From a virus: a stretch of 32,957 nt of DNA. The notes beneath the pieces were generated by a model. The model did no database searches. It was not told the DNA's origin and saw nothing but the letters and a program-made list of their open reading frames with translations. A program made the translations under genes and the position numbers. How positions within the stretch are numbered: position 1 is the stretch's first letter; each line of letters starts with the position of its first letter. The DNA is taken from positions 1 through 32,957 of IMG/VR virus record IMGVR_UViG_3300030106_002108; one strand, written 5' to 3'. Below, piece after piece: positions 1-8,158 of this stretch.

Positions 1-3000
1 TACCTGTATCACCTGTACCTGCACCTGTATCACCTGTACCTGCACCTGTATCACCTGTACCTGCACCTGTATCACCTGTACCTGCACCTGTATCTGTGCC
101 AGTACCTGTATCTGTGCCTGTTGTATCACCAGTGTCTGTTTCAAAAGGATTTTCATTATCTCTAATCGTCATATTGCTTGCATCAGGAAATGAAAAATCT
201 GTAAACATATCTGGATCATAGACAACACTAGAGTCTATCGGTGAAAAAGTTCCCATACCCTCTGATGATTCAGGTGAATCAACAACAGTTCTGGCAACAA
301 TATCTTCCATTGGCTCGGTATTAGTATACAGATCTTTGAAGTTAAATAGTGTTTTTGGTGTTTCTCCATTGTCACCATTGTCACCATTGTCACCATTGTC
401 ACCATTATCTCCATTGTCATCACCATCAGGAACTATCTCATCAATAGGTTCAGAACCCTCATCATCAATAGGTTGATCAGTTAATTGATTAAAAGTATCG
501 CCAAAAATTTCACTTTCTTCTCCTGTACTATCTTCTCCTGATAAGTATTGATTCATTGTATCTTGCACTGTTGTTGTGTCGGTAAAAAAATTATCGTTAC
601 CACCGGGTAATTGCAAACCTTCGCCTTGACCTAATAGAGCAGCATAATTAGCAGATTTATCCATCTGGTTATATAAAAACTGGGCATCACTACCCGCTGT
701 TCCCCTAGCTGTCATAAATGGTTCAAGGTTAATTTGATCAGATGGAAAACTGCCTAAAATATAATTACCTTGATCGTCAAAACCAAAAGCTGCACCTATA
801 TCATAAGGCTGATAGCTAAATTCAAATTCGCCATCCTCATTTGTAACAGTGTCCTTAAAACTAGAAGTTGCAGGTCCATATTGAGAACTTTCTCCAAATT
901 TATATTCATTTAAAAATTCTGAATCTACTCCTAGTTGATTATATTCACCTGACTCAACCATATTGTCTTTAAAAGGATCTTGATCGCTACCTGTTACAAA
1001 AAAACCATCTGTGCCTTTTGTAAAAGCTGCTTGATAAAAATTTGCTCCTTGACTGGGAGTAAAAGTTTCATTGCCTACATTATTTTTACTATCTGCATGA
1101 GCATTATATAAACCTATATGAGTAGAACCAACAGGAATACCATAACCTGTCCCTGTAATATCAACTCTTGTATTCCCATCTGGATCTACATACCAAATGT
1201 CATTGTCTGATTTATCATCTTTTTCCATTTCAGCTTTTTGTTCAGCTGCTAATGTAGGAGATGATTTAAGGGCATTTGTATAATCATAATTTTGAAATTC
1301 TTCTGGAACATCAAAGCGAAACGTATCTTTATCATTATTTCTAAAAGTTCCACTTACAAGTTTATATCCTTCTAAAGAGGAGGGTCGTTTGTCATAACTA
1401 AATTCACCTGCTCTCTTCCCAACAAAATTATATTGTAAAACATCTCCTGCGTCATTCTGAAAAATAGCTGATGCCATTTGATGACGATATGGATTAAATC
1501 CATAATCTCTTTTATCCGTGTATTTACTAATTGCACTATTACCTGATTGCTCAACACTTTGACGTAATATACCTCCTAAAGTTCCAAATTGATCAGCACT
1601 ATCTTCAGCTAATAAAGGGTCATCTTGAGCAAAATTGCTATAAATTTGCACAGGTTCTGAATCTTCTGTAGGTGTTATATTTTCCTCCCCCAATTGATCA
1701 CTTGCAAGAGAAACGCCTTCATCAGTAGGAGGTAAATTATTAACACCCTCTACTCCTTGCTCTCCCGGTGAATATGGTGGAGGAAGTTGACTGTCGCCAC
1801 CTTGAGCTTCCATAGGAAGAACATCTTCTTCAAAAGTAGTATTTAAAGAACTTAATTGAACACCATCATCTAAATTTTCATATTTTTCGTTAATAGCCTT
1901 TATTTCTGCTTGATAATCGGGGTTATTGCCATCAACCACTCCATTTACAGCATATTTATTCATAACAGCCATAATTTCGTTAATTCTATCTGGATTTACA
2001 ATACCACCTAAATTATAACCTTGTAAATTTTGAAATTTATTTTGAAAGAATGAACCTAAACTATTCCCAAAAGGACTACTTGCAAAAGTATTAATATCAT
2101 TTGGTTTAAGATCACTTGTTGTTACAAAATTCTGAAAATGATTAGAAGAAGCATTAGGATCATTCAATTGTGAATCATTAGGATTATAAACACCAAACTG
2201 TCTTGTACCTGTCGGTACACCACCAAAGCCGATTTGTGGCATTGATCCAAGTCCTGTGTTTTGATTTTGAAAAGAAACATTAGGAAAAGTAGATTTTGTT
2301 AGTTGATCAACTTGCTGTGTAAATTCACTTAATTTTTTTTTTATATCACTATCGTTTTCTTGCATATGACTTCTGTGAATTTGGCTCGTTAAAGGAGATA
2401 ATAGACGTTGAATATTATCACCACTACCCATACCCATACCTTGCATCATTCCCAAGTTAGAAGCGTTAATCGCACCACCTAGGTTTTTGTTAACGATCTG
2501 TTTGTTAAAAAATTCTTTAAGTTCCTCGCCCTCACCTGCTGGTGAAGCCGACAATAAGTATGTTAATGCAGATAATAAACTACTTGGAGTTTTTGAAAGA
2601 GTGCCTAAACCACGTTTTAAAGCATTTTGATACATTTGTCTTTTACTTATTGGTTTATAATCTACTTCATAATCTCGTACTTCTTTTCCTCCTAAATCAA
2701 AATTAGGATTTAAAAGCCTTTTATTTAAAGCACCTTTTTTACTAATTAAACTTTTTAATATGGGATAAGAAGCTGCAGTTAATCCCATACTAGCAGCAAA
2801 TTCTTTATCTCCTTGCTCCAAGTCAGATATACCTCTTCCAAACAAATCCTGTAACATTTGCTTAAACTTTTGATCTTCAGGCTCTCCACCATTCTCAAGT
2901 CTAGCGATAGCGTCTGTCACAGAACCACCATTGCTAAGACCTAATAATTCCTTAACTTCAGGAGTAAAAGCATAACGTGGTGCTCCTAAAAAATTCATTA

Positions 3001-4750
3001 AACCCTGTAATCTATCACCCTTGCTAGACAATAAAGCTTGAATTACAGGAGAGTTTTGATTTTCTTTCATTGCATCTAAAAAATCTCTTTGTAATCCAAA
3101 TTTCCTACCCCTGACATTATCACTCACACGTTCTTTAGGCTGTGGTGGCATTGTACCCAATAGACTAGATCTTGTTGCTTCTTTCATAAATTCAGGTGAT
3201 TGTTGTATTCTCGCTATAGCTTCAAGCATTTGTGAATTATCTTCACCTTTTGTTCTGTCACCTGTAAAATAATCAATTATTTCTTGCAATTTTTGTTGAG
3301 GATCACTTGACCCAGCTATCATTGCTTTTAATTTATCAGTCAGCTCTTGCACCTCACTAGGCATACCACCTTCTAATTTATCAACCAGCTTCATCTCAAC
3401 CCTAGGATTACCACCTTGGTTCATGCCTAAAAAAGATCTTTCTTCTTCTAATATATCTTGTATTGCGTCTAATCGACTATCTCTTTCTTTTTTTTCAGAA
3501 GCCAATTTAGTTAACTTATTTAAACTATCGCTTATGCTTTGAGATAATTTGTCACTAAAACCCTCAAATAATTGAGAAACATTTCCTTCTTTAAAATCTT
3601 GCAAGAAACTTTGAAATTTCTCACTAAGAGTGGGAAGGTTCTTCCCCCCTAAATCATCTCCTATTGTTGTATTAGGTGGAAAATTAAATACATTAGCTAA
3701 TTCACCAATATCTGTATTTGTATCAAATTTTGGCGTATTACTCATCATTCTACGATCTAAAGCTGATGGTACTTCAGGTTGATCTCCAGAAACATTAATT
3801 AATTTTTCTAATTGATCTTGTATTTCGTCTACATATTCCAAACCTCCAAATGAACTACCAGATTCTGGATCATATTCAAGATTAGCATCTATTGTAGTAT
3901 TTAAATTTCTACCTCCTAATAGCTCATATATGTTCCTTGTGTTTCTTGCTGCTCTGTTCGAAAAATCAACATTTGCAACATCTGGAGCTTCACTTTGATC
4001 TGCTTCCATCTGTCTTTTAATTTGCTCTAAACGATTTGCAAAATTCCTAGAAATATCTTCACTACCTGTTCTAGGTCTACCTCCTTCAGGAACTTTTGGA
4101 TCAAATCCAGTGAACCTAGCTCTTCGCTGAACATCAAACTCATTACCAAGTGTAGGTGTATCACTTCGACTTTGCTGTGATTCTCTTTTAATCAACATAT
4201 CAAATAGTTCACTATCAGATGGTGTCGTTGATTTCTTAACAGCTTGTGTAACTTCATTATTTGTTTGTGCTTCACCTTCTATAGGTTCATTTTCATATCT
4301 AGTCGTATAAATTTCATCTACACCATCACCATCTCTATCAAATGGAAATGTCTTTAGACCTTTAGCTCTAGCTGTGGCAAAAGCTCTCTCAAAGTCTTTT
4401 AGGGAACCTGAACCCCTTTGCTGACCCCCTCCACCACGAAAAAGACCACCAATTCCTTTTAATAAATTCTGTATAAACCCTACAAGACCACCTTCATTCA
4501 TGTGCATAGGCATAGGAGGTATCATAGATTGGTTCTGAATATCACTCAACATCATACTAAAATCACTTCTCGCCATAGGATCCGTATTTAACATGGATCC
4601 TAACCCCTTACCCATAGGACTTGGTGGCATTGGTGGCATTGGGGGCATTGGAGCACCCATTGGAGGAGCCATTGGAGCCATTGGAGGTGGTGCCCCCAAG
4701 GGAGGAGGAGCACCAGTTTGAGGAGGTGTAGGAGGAATAGGAGGAATCAT
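1..4750 (-). CDS. Giant phage protein, partial (runs off left edge); putative virion-associated
   Basis: One uninterrupted minus-strand frame runs from an ATG at 4750 (preceded by AAAGGAT) to the window edge, at least 1583 residues with no stop. I checked the frame at several points (about 4620, 2400, 1200 and 370). The first ~55 residues are Pro/Met/Gly-rich (PPMPPMPP-type). Residues ~85-108 hold a Gly-rich amphipathic stretch (NEGGLVGFIQNLLKGIGGLF). The middle is polar and helix-rich, with further NGGSV/LGGIV patches. The C-terminal ~140 residues are acidic and low-complexity: DNG triplets at about residues 1444-1460, then tandem DTGAGTG units to the edge. I recognise no enzyme domain. Size, Gly patches and acidic tail suit an internal or ejected virion protein, but this is inference. 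It follows the HTH gene by 47 nt. The true stop is outside the window. Confidence 0.85.
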   Translation of the reverse strand, partial: MIPPIPPTPPQTGAPPPLGAPPPMAPMAPPMGAPMPPMPPMPPSPMGKGLGSMLNTDPMARSDFSMMLSDIQNQSMIPPMPMHMNEGGLVGFIQNLLKGIGGLFRGGGGQQRGSGSLKDFERAFATARAKGLKTFPFDRDGDGVDEIYTTRYENEPIEGEAQTNNEVTQAVKKSTTPSDSELFDMLIKRESQQSRSDTPTLGNEFDVQRRARFTGFDPKVPEGGRPRTGSEDISRNFANRLEQIKRQMEADQSEAPDVANVDFSNRAARNTRNIYELLGGRNLNTTIDANLEYDPESGSSFGGLEYVDEIQDQLEKLINVSGDQPEVPSALDRRMMSNTPKFDTNTDIGELANVFNFPPNTTIGDDLGGKNLPTLSEKFQSFLQDFKEGNVSQLFEGFSDKLSQSISDSLNKLTKLASEKKERDSRLDAIQDILEEERSFLGMNQGGNPRVEMKLVDKLEGGMPSEVQELTDKLKAMIAGSSDPQQKLQEIIDYFTGDRTKGEDNSQMLEAIARIQQSPEFMKEATRSSLLGTMPPQPKERVSDNVRGRKFGLQRDFLDAMKENQNSPVIQALLSSKGDRLQGLMNFLGAPRYAFTPEVKELLGLSNGGSVTDAIARLENGGEPEDQKFKQMLQDLFGRGISDLEQGDKEFAASMGLTAASYPILKSLISKKGALNKRLLNPNFDLGGKEVRDYEVDYKPISKRQMYQNALKRGLGTLSKTPSSLLSALTYLLSASPAGEGEELKEFFNKQIVNKNLGGAINASNLGMMQGMGMGSGDNIQRLLSPLTSQIHRSHMQENDSDIKKKLSEFTQQVDQLTKSTFPNVSFQNQNTGLGSMPQIGFGGVPTGTRQFGVYNPNDSQLNDPNASSNHFQNFVTTSDLKPNDINTFASSPFGNSLGSFFQNKFQNLQGYNLGGIVNPDRINEIMAVMNKYAVNGVVDGNNPDYQAEIKAINEKYENLDDGVQLSSLNTTFEEDVLPMEAQGGDSQLPPPYSPGEQGVEGVNNLPPTDEGVSLASDQLGEENITPTEDSEPVQIYSNFAQDDPLLAEDSADQFGTLGGILRQSVEQSGNSAISKYTDKRDYGFNPYRHQMASAIFQNDAGDVLQYNFVGKRAGEFSYDKRPSSLEGYKLVSGTFRNNDKDTFRFDVPEEFQNYDYTNALKSSPTLAAEQKAEMEKDDKSDNDIWYVDPDGNTRVDITGTGYGIPVGSTHIGLYNAHADSKNNVGNETFTPSQGANFYQAAFTKGTDGFFVTGSDQDPFKDNMVESGEYNQLGVDSEFLNEYKFGESSQYGPATSSFKDTVTNEDGEFEFSYQPYDIGAAFGFDDQGNYILGSFPSDQINLEPFMTARGTAGSDAQFLYNQMDKSANYAALLGQGEGLQLPGGNDNFFTDTTTVQDTMNQYLSGEDSTGEESEIFGDTFNQLTDQPIDDEGSEPIDEIVPDGDDNGDNGDNGDNGDNGDNGETPKTLFNFKDLYTNTEPMEDIVARTVVDSPESSEGMGTFSPIDSSVVYDPDMFTDFSFPDASNMTIRDNENPFETDTGDTTGTDTGTGTDTGAGTGDTGAGTGDTGAGTGDTGAGTGDTG
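2..85 (-). repeat. 21-bp tandem repeat encoding DTGAGTG units
   Basis: Four exact, in-frame copies of a 21-bp unit (plus-strand ACCTGTATCACCTGTACCTGC) occupy 2-85 and continue past the left edge; degenerate ACCTGTATC-type copies go on to about 140. On the minus strand each unit encodes DTGAGTG. Because the period is a multiple of three, copy number can change without breaking the frame. Confidence 0.9.
371..415 (-). repeat. 9-bp tandem repeat encoding (D-G-N)n
   Basis: Four exact copies of GTCACCATT (371-406) are followed by the variant ATCTCCATT (407-415), with a further variant upstream. They encode a run of Asp-Asn-Gly triplets in the giant protein, an acidic flexible segment that could bind divalent cations; that function is a guess. 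Confidence 0.85.
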
Positions 4751-4796
4751 ACAATCAATCCTTTTTTTACAAAAATTGATTTATCTTAGTATAAAA

Positions 4797-5159
4797 TTAA
4801 AATTTTGACAACACATTATCTAATTCTTGCTTCGATTGTTTCAAAATTTTCTCCAAACGAGCCAAATCTACGCTACCAATCCCTATAATTTTATCAATTT
4901 CGTTCCTCAAAGCCTTTATTCTAGTCAAATCAAAGGGAGAAAAGTCCATTTCTGGCTTTTCGCCACTCGAAATAGCTATTAAGTGCTCAATCGCAAGCTC
5001 AATAGCGATAGGAACCTTCTTTTGATTGGAAATATAGAAGCTATACATCCTTAAACTAATCCCTAAAAGGTCTGCCATCTTCTCTTGTGTGATATTTAAC
5101 AGTTTTCTAGCCTTTTCAATCGCAGAACCATCCATTTTGCTATAAGAATGTCGTTTCAT
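4797..5159 (-). CDS. XRE-like helix-turn-helix transcriptional regulator
   Basis: A 120-residue protein. Residues ~14-50 form a Cro/C1-like HTH: ARKLLNITQEKMADLLGIS is helix 2, turn and the start of recognition helix 3, followed by the loop NQKKVP. The C-terminal ~45 residues look helical, with heptad-like spacing (IDKIIGIGSVDLARLEKIL), probably for dimerisation. The start ATG at 5159 has GAGGTG upstream and lies 2 nt after the stop of the methyltransferase gene, so the two are cotranscribed. As a phage regulator in an early-type operon, it is a candidate binder of the palindromes described elsewhere in this window; the target is unknown. Confidence 0.8.
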   Translation of the reverse strand: MKRHSYSKMDGSAIEKARKLLNITQEKMADLLGISLRMYSFYISNQKKVPIAIELAIEHLIAISSGEKPEMDFSPFDLTRIKALRNEIDKIIGIGSVDLARLEKILKQSKQELDNVLSKF

Positions 5160-5161
5160 TA

Positions 5162-5692
5162 TTACACCTCGTTACCCCATGAATCCCAACCTAGTTTTCT
5201 ATCTCTTGCAAACATTTCTAGTTTTGGTGATGGTGACATTTCATCTACTACATCATAAAAACATTTTGGTTTTGTAGAGTGTTTACTAGGTGCATTTGTA
5301 TGAACCCAATTTAACTTTCCACATTTTAAAAACTTTTGCATTGGTTTTTGATAAAAACCTAATAAACAAAATTCTGTAGCGAATTTATAAGCAAAATTAG
5401 GTGTCATGCCATTATGCTTTGTCCAAACAAGCGTTAAGTGATAATTAACACCCCAACTTTCTAAAACATTAAAAGTTTCTCTTAAAAATTTATTAGTTGT
5501 CCAACAATAAACATGACAACCTAAATTAGCTATTTTATATAAAGGCATTTGTTTTATTTCGTCTAAAGACATAGTTTTATAATCTAGTTTTTTTGCTTGG
5601 TTTTTTCTTCTAATGTTTTTACCAGACATAGAAATGTCCCAAGGTGGGTCTAAAACAATTGTGTTGTATTTTTTATCTGGAAAATTATTCAT
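5162..5692 (-). CDS. MT-A70 family DNA N6-adenine methyltransferase
   Basis: 176 residues from the chosen ATG at 5692. The hallmark catalytic motif DPPW is at residues 15-18, preceded by the strand YNTIVL; further family features are CHVYCWTTNKFL and the FATEFCLLGF segment. Members of this family transfer a methyl group from S-adenosylmethionine to N6 of adenine, in phages usually in DNA. An in-frame ATG at 5728 exists, but it overlaps the upstream gene by 34 nt. The ATG at 5692 lies 2 nt past that gene's stop and has GAAGA upstream, so I prefer it. Likely roles are restriction evasion or marking of regulatory sites; target specificity cannot be read from the sequence. Confidence 0.9.
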   Translation of the reverse strand: MNNFPDKKYNTIVLDPPWDISMSGKNIRRKNQAKKLDYKTMSLDEIKQMPLYKIANLGCHVYCWTTNKFLRETFNVLESWGVNYHLTLVWTKHNGMTPNFAYKFATEFCLLGFYQKPMQKFLKCGKLNWVHTNAPSKHSTKPKCFYDVVDEMSPSPKLEMFARDRKLGWDSWGNEV

Positions 5693-5694
5693 TA

Positions 5695-5895
5695 TTACGT
5701 ATCTTCTTTCAAAATTATCTCCTGACATAGTGGTTTTACGTGATAAACACTAGGATTTCTAAACAAAATGTTCGCTTGCCTTACAGCAACAGCTAAACAA
5801 GTGTCGGAATTGTCGTGAAACTCCCAGTTTCTAGACACAACCATGCAACTTTCAGCATAAACACTTGAGCAAATCAGTATAATAGGCATCCACAT
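5695..5895 (-). CDS. Small putative secreted Cys-containing protein
   Basis: A short protein of 64-66 residues. The longer frame opens at a TTG (5910), but the better starts are ATG 5895 or ATG 5889; AAAGG sits 7 nt before the latter. The N-terminus (MPIILICSSVYAES) is a short hydrophobic segment ending in a signal-peptidase-like VYA-E site, so the mature protein may be periplasmic. Four Cys follow or overlap the signal region. I recognise no family. It is the first gene of the operon with the methyltransferase and HTH genes, behind a TTGACA promoter. Its real status rests on the tight stop-start spacing with the methyltransferase gene. Confidence 0.6.
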   Translation of the reverse strand: MWMPIILICSSVYAESCMVVSRNWEFHDNSDTCLAVAVRQANILFRNPSVYHVKPLCQEIILKEDT

Positions 5896-5900
5896 ACCTT

Positions 5901-5929
5901 TAATTAGCAATCATTTCACATTTTGTCAA
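5901..5929 (-). promoter_or_regulatory. Promoter for the secreted protein/methyltransferase/HTH operon
   Basis: On the minus strand a consensus -35 TTGACA (5929-5924) is followed 17 nt later by a weak -10 TAATTA (5906-5901). The spacer carries AATGATTGC, one of four copies of the TGTAAT-C-ATTACA-type motif, so the promoter may be repressed or activated through it. Confidence 0.5.
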
Positions 5930-6133
5930 ATATTTTGTGATTGTTTGTGGAAAACTTGGTAAAACCTACTGCCTTGCTTGCTTGCATATTGGGGGGCTGC
6001 CCCATAACCCAAAAACCCGACCGAGAAACCTGCCAGATTCTTAGGGTACCTGTAGTACTTGCGAACAATTGTTCGGACTGTAGCCCCACTTATTATTGGG
6101 CTTTGGTCTATCCAGGGGTAATCATTGCATAAA
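5930..6133 (+). other. Intergenic region with hairpins and a perfect 14-bp palindrome
   Basis: I see no credible gene here. The stretch holds TGGGG/CCCCA and AGCCC/GGGCT inverted repeats (about 5990-6005 and 6081-6102), the perfect palindrome CGAACAATTGTTCG (6062-6075) and GGTAATCATTGCAT (6117-6130). It is noticeably GC-richer than the flanks and ends at a strong terminator, so a small structured RNA is possible but unproven. Confidence 0.45.
6062..6075. promoter_or_regulatory. Perfect palindrome CGAACAATTGTTCG (putative operator)
   Basis: A 14-bp perfect inverted repeat, one of two exact copies in the window (the other is at 27967-27980); 7521-7533 matches 13 of 14 positions. The GAAC-N4-GTTC geometry resembles LexA boxes of Gram-positive bacteria, but the many copies and partial copies argue against a simple SOS box. 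Confidence 0.5.
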
Positions 6134-6155
6134 AAAAGGGGCGCAAGCCCCTTTT
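6134..6155 (-). terminator. Rho-independent terminator (bidirectional)
   Basis: Perfect 9-bp stem AAAAGGGGC/GCCCCTTTT with a GCAA tetraloop. On the minus strand the stem runs into seven T residues, so it should end transcription of the amidoligase gene whose stop is 22 nt away. On the plus strand the tail TTTTCTCT is also usable. Confidence 0.9.
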
Positions 6156-6177
6156 CTCTGATTTATGTGTGATTACG

Positions 6178-7353
6178 TCAAGAATTAAAACCTCTAGCGT
6201 TTAATCTATTATAAATATTATCATCTAATGATGCGAATATACTATCAGATGCAATTCTGTTAGGTGGTAATAATTGTTCGGTGCTTTCGGATTGTTCGGT
6301 CGTAGTATATGTTTCTGGCATCTCATAACCACCTAGATCAAATAAACCATTACTTGCGCCATAAATATGAGAATAGTATTGCTGAGTATGAGTCGTTACA
6401 GATTGCTGACCTAACCGATTTCTTAATTCTGATATTCTTGCTCTAACATTTTCTGGCGTGGTATCACCTAATGCTATTTGCAATTCTCTTGTTGTTGCGC
6501 CACCTGATCTACTCATTAATCGCATCATTATATTCTTTGCAGTACCTTGTCTAAAAACATCATTGGCATCAGGTCTATTTACTGTTGTTTCAACCATAGT
6601 TGCTTCAGAATTGGTTATTCTGTTATTGATAGTATGAGTAAACAAGTTAACTAAAAAAGCGCACCAATCGTAAATTTTTTGAGCGTTGATAGTGCCGTGA
6701 TGTTGTCTAAATTCTATTGTTTCTTTATCGTTTCTTAAATTGTCTAGATTAATATTAGTAAATTTTGATCTAGTATATCTAGCAATCTGACCATAGCTAG
6801 TCGCAGAATTTAAATCATCTAGCCAATTATGGTTATGTTGCGTTGGATGATAAGCGTATCTATTTGACCATCTAGATGGAGCAATCATATTTTTTACTGC
6901 TTCTATTTGATTATTGTATCTAGAAATAACATCTTGAATAGCTAACAATGGTATTTGTCTAGTATAATCAATATATCTTTTAACTTCGGATGGCTCTTCT
7001 TTAAACTTTTTAAATGATAACTCATTAAATTGATAGTGTGATGTATCGGCTAAAATTGGTCTAGTGCCTATATGTACATGTAAACCGCACTTTTTATTAA
7101 CAGATACATTTAATCTAGTTAATTCATTTTCGATATTTTCCAGTATATTATGAAAGTAAGCGTTTACAATCATAGGTGATATATTAATCTCGATCATATT
7201 TGATCCACTATCTGTTGGCGTGGCATCATATTTGATCTCTAAATTATTAGTTAATTCTGCATTTAAAGAATTTTTTATCTCATTTAAGCTTTTTTCTGTT
7301 AAAAATTCGATTTCAACGCTTGCTGTAATTGTATCTTGTGTAAAATAAGTCAT
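6178..7353 (-). CDS. Phage amidoligase family protein (COOH-NH2 ligase)
   Basis: 391 residues from the ATG at 7353, which has AAGG 11 nt upstream; a TTG at 7383 would add 10 residues. Family signatures are visible in order: VEIEF near the N-terminus (E14, E16), a D-rich segment ending in IEINISP (about residues 41-60), CGLHVHIGTR (89-98) and IEFRQHHGT (213-221) followed by IYDWCAFLVNLF. These match the glutamine-synthetase-fold amidoligases, predicted to form ATP-dependent amide bonds between carboxyl and amino groups of peptides, proteins or small metabolites. A C-terminal extension (about 276-320, TTRELQIALGDTTPENVRAR) looks like a winged-helix segment, which could tether the enzyme to DNA or a partner. 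The substrate is unknown. A cyclotransferase-like gene lies 2 kb away. Confidence 0.85.
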   Translation of the reverse strand: MTYFTQDTITASVEIEFLTEKSLNEIKNSLNAELTNNLEIKYDATPTDSGSNMIEINISPMIVNAYFHNILENIENELTRLNVSVNKKCGLHVHIGTRPILADTSHYQFNELSFKKFKEEPSEVKRYIDYTRQIPLLAIQDVISRYNNQIEAVKNMIAPSRWSNRYAYHPTQHNHNWLDDLNSATSYGQIARYTRSKFTNINLDNLRNDKETIEFRQHHGTINAQKIYDWCAFLVNLFTHTINNRITNSEATMVETTVNRPDANDVFRQGTAKNIMMRLMSRSGGATTRELQIALGDTTPENVRARISELRNRLGQQSVTTHTQQYYSHIYGASNGLFDLGGYEMPETYTTTEQSESTEQLLPPNRIASDSIFASLDDNIYNRLNARGFNS

Positions 7354-7388
7354 TGTTTTTATTACCTTTTTTGCTAATTTCAATTTAA

Positions 7389-7403
7389 TAGGGGCATCCC
7401 CTA
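7389..7403 (-). promoter_or_regulatory. Short leader hairpin upstream of amidoligase gene
   Basis: A perfect 6-bp stem TAGGGG/CCCCTA with a 3-nt loop lies between the promoter and the amidoligase start. It may stabilise the 5' end of the mRNA; nothing more can be said. Confidence 0.35.
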
Positions 7404-7406
7404 ACT

Positions 7407-7437
7407 ATTATATTACCAGAAAATACCATATATACAA
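7407..7437 (-). promoter_or_regulatory. Promoter for amidoligase gene with WTGGTA-N4-HTGGTA operator
   Basis: Minus strand: -35 TTGTAT (7437-7432) and -10 TAATAT (7415-7410, 16-nt spacer) or TATAAT (7412-7407, 19-nt spacer). Between them lies the direct repeat ATGGTATTTTCTGGTA (7429-7414), a member of the five-copy operator family. It sits about 60 nt upstream of the amidoligase ATG. Confidence 0.55.
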
Positions 7438-7751
7438 GGGTTTTTTAACAATTGTTCAATTTTTTTTTTATTATATAGAACAAGGTATTTTTTTCAGAAA
7501 AAAAAATAGCTATTTTTCTTGAACAATTGTTCGGGTTTATTCAATTTCATTTTTTCTAATTTTTTCTTTTAAAAAAAATCTAGTTTTTTTCTTTTGAATT
7601 TTTCTAAGTTTTTTTTGCCAATTTTTTGAAACTGAAAAAATTTTGCTTTTTTTTATTTTGAGCATTTTTTTTGTGTGGTGATTTTTTTGTTGTGGGGTTC
7701 GGATTAGATGAAGCCCGATCCCGAACCCGAACCCCGATTAGTATCCCGAGT
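7438..7751. other. Non-coding T-rich tract with palindromes and CCCGA cluster
   Basis: About 310 bases without a gene. From 7440 to about 7690 the plus strand is a run of T-tracts (many of 6-9 T) with strong T/A strand asymmetry. Two copies of the palindrome core lie inside: AACAATTGTTC (7447-7457) and GAACAATTGTTCG (7521-7533). From about 7697 the sequence switches abruptly to a cluster of CCCGA words (7714-7770). A-tracts on the minus strand could bend DNA upstream of the amidoligase promoter, or the region could be an AT-rich unwinding element. Confidence 0.5.
7521..7533. promoter_or_regulatory. Palindrome copy GAACAATTGTTCG
   Basis: Thirteen of the 14 positions of the CGAACAATTGTTCG palindrome, in the T-rich gap 84 nt upstream of the amidoligase promoter. 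Confidence 0.45.
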
Positions 7752-7835
7752 TTACATAGCAAGCCCGATTACTAATATTGCGTAAATAAGTGCCATTAAA
7801 GCGATACTTTGAACGAATGCAAAGAAATATAACAT
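7752..7835 (-). CDS. 27-residue single-pass membrane peptide
   Basis: ATG at 7835 overlaps the stop of the preceding gene (TAATG), with AGGTGG 5 nt upstream of the start. The product is almost entirely hydrophobic (MLYFFAFVQSIALMALIYAI, ending in GLAM) and long enough for one membrane span. The stop-start overlap and good ribosome-binding site support translation despite the small size. I recognise no family; tiny membrane peptides in phages act as holin-like proteins or modulators of membrane enzymes, but nothing here decides between these. Confidence 0.6.
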   Translation of the reverse strand: MLYFFAFVQSIALMALIYAILVIGLAM

Positions 7836-8134
7836 TATAACCACCTTTGTTTAATGGCGTATCCGTCACCATAAAGTTCCCGAGACAAGTTATAAACTAA
7901 GTTCCAACCCATATCCATACCGCAACCCGATACACCGACAGAGTTTGTTTTATCTTTGTACGTGTACCCAAGAAGTTTGGCTATGTTATAAGATTGATTT
8001 AATAAATCTTCGCCAGATTTAACAATAATGCTAATGTGTCTATACATTCCAGATGCTGACACTTGCCTTGTTATTGTGTGGACAGTATCGCCCTTTTTGA
8101 TTTGGTTTTTTAAAACTTCTTTTATTTCTTCCAT
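7835..8134 (-). CDS. Conserved phage hypothetical protein (SGMYRHI / GCGMDMG type)
   Basis: 99 residues, ATG at 8134 with AAAGGAG 9 nt upstream. The pattern (DTVHTITRQVSASGMYRHIS, then VGVSGCGMDMGWNLVYNLS and a C-terminal KQRWL) is one I recognise from many phage and actinobacterial hypothetical proteins; no function is established to my knowledge. The invariant GCGMDMG stretch suggests a structural or binding site. It is followed by the 27-residue membrane peptide through a TAATG overlap and lies behind a promoter with the direct-repeat operator, so it is probably an early gene. Confidence 0.8.
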   Translation of the reverse strand: MEEIKEVLKNQIKKGDTVHTITRQVSASGMYRHISIIVKSGEDLLNQSYNIAKLLGYTYKDKTNSVGVSGCGMDMGWNLVYNLSRELYGDGYAIKQRWL

Positions 8135-8158
8135 TAGTTTTCTCCTTTATTTCGCTAA

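Noticed and set aside
1372-1557. A 61-residue minus-strand frame
   Set aside because: Lies in another frame within the giant protein gene, which is continuous there.
6062-6075. Calling the CGAACAATTGTTCG sites LexA/SOS boxes
   Set aside because: Geometry fits a Gram-positive box, but about 18 cores including many inside genes, and no LexA or SOS-type genes here, make this unsafe.
5941-6132. A 63-residue plus-strand open frame
   Set aside because: No ribosome-binding site, odd composition, overlaps inverted repeats and ends at a terminator; more like a structured non-coding gap.
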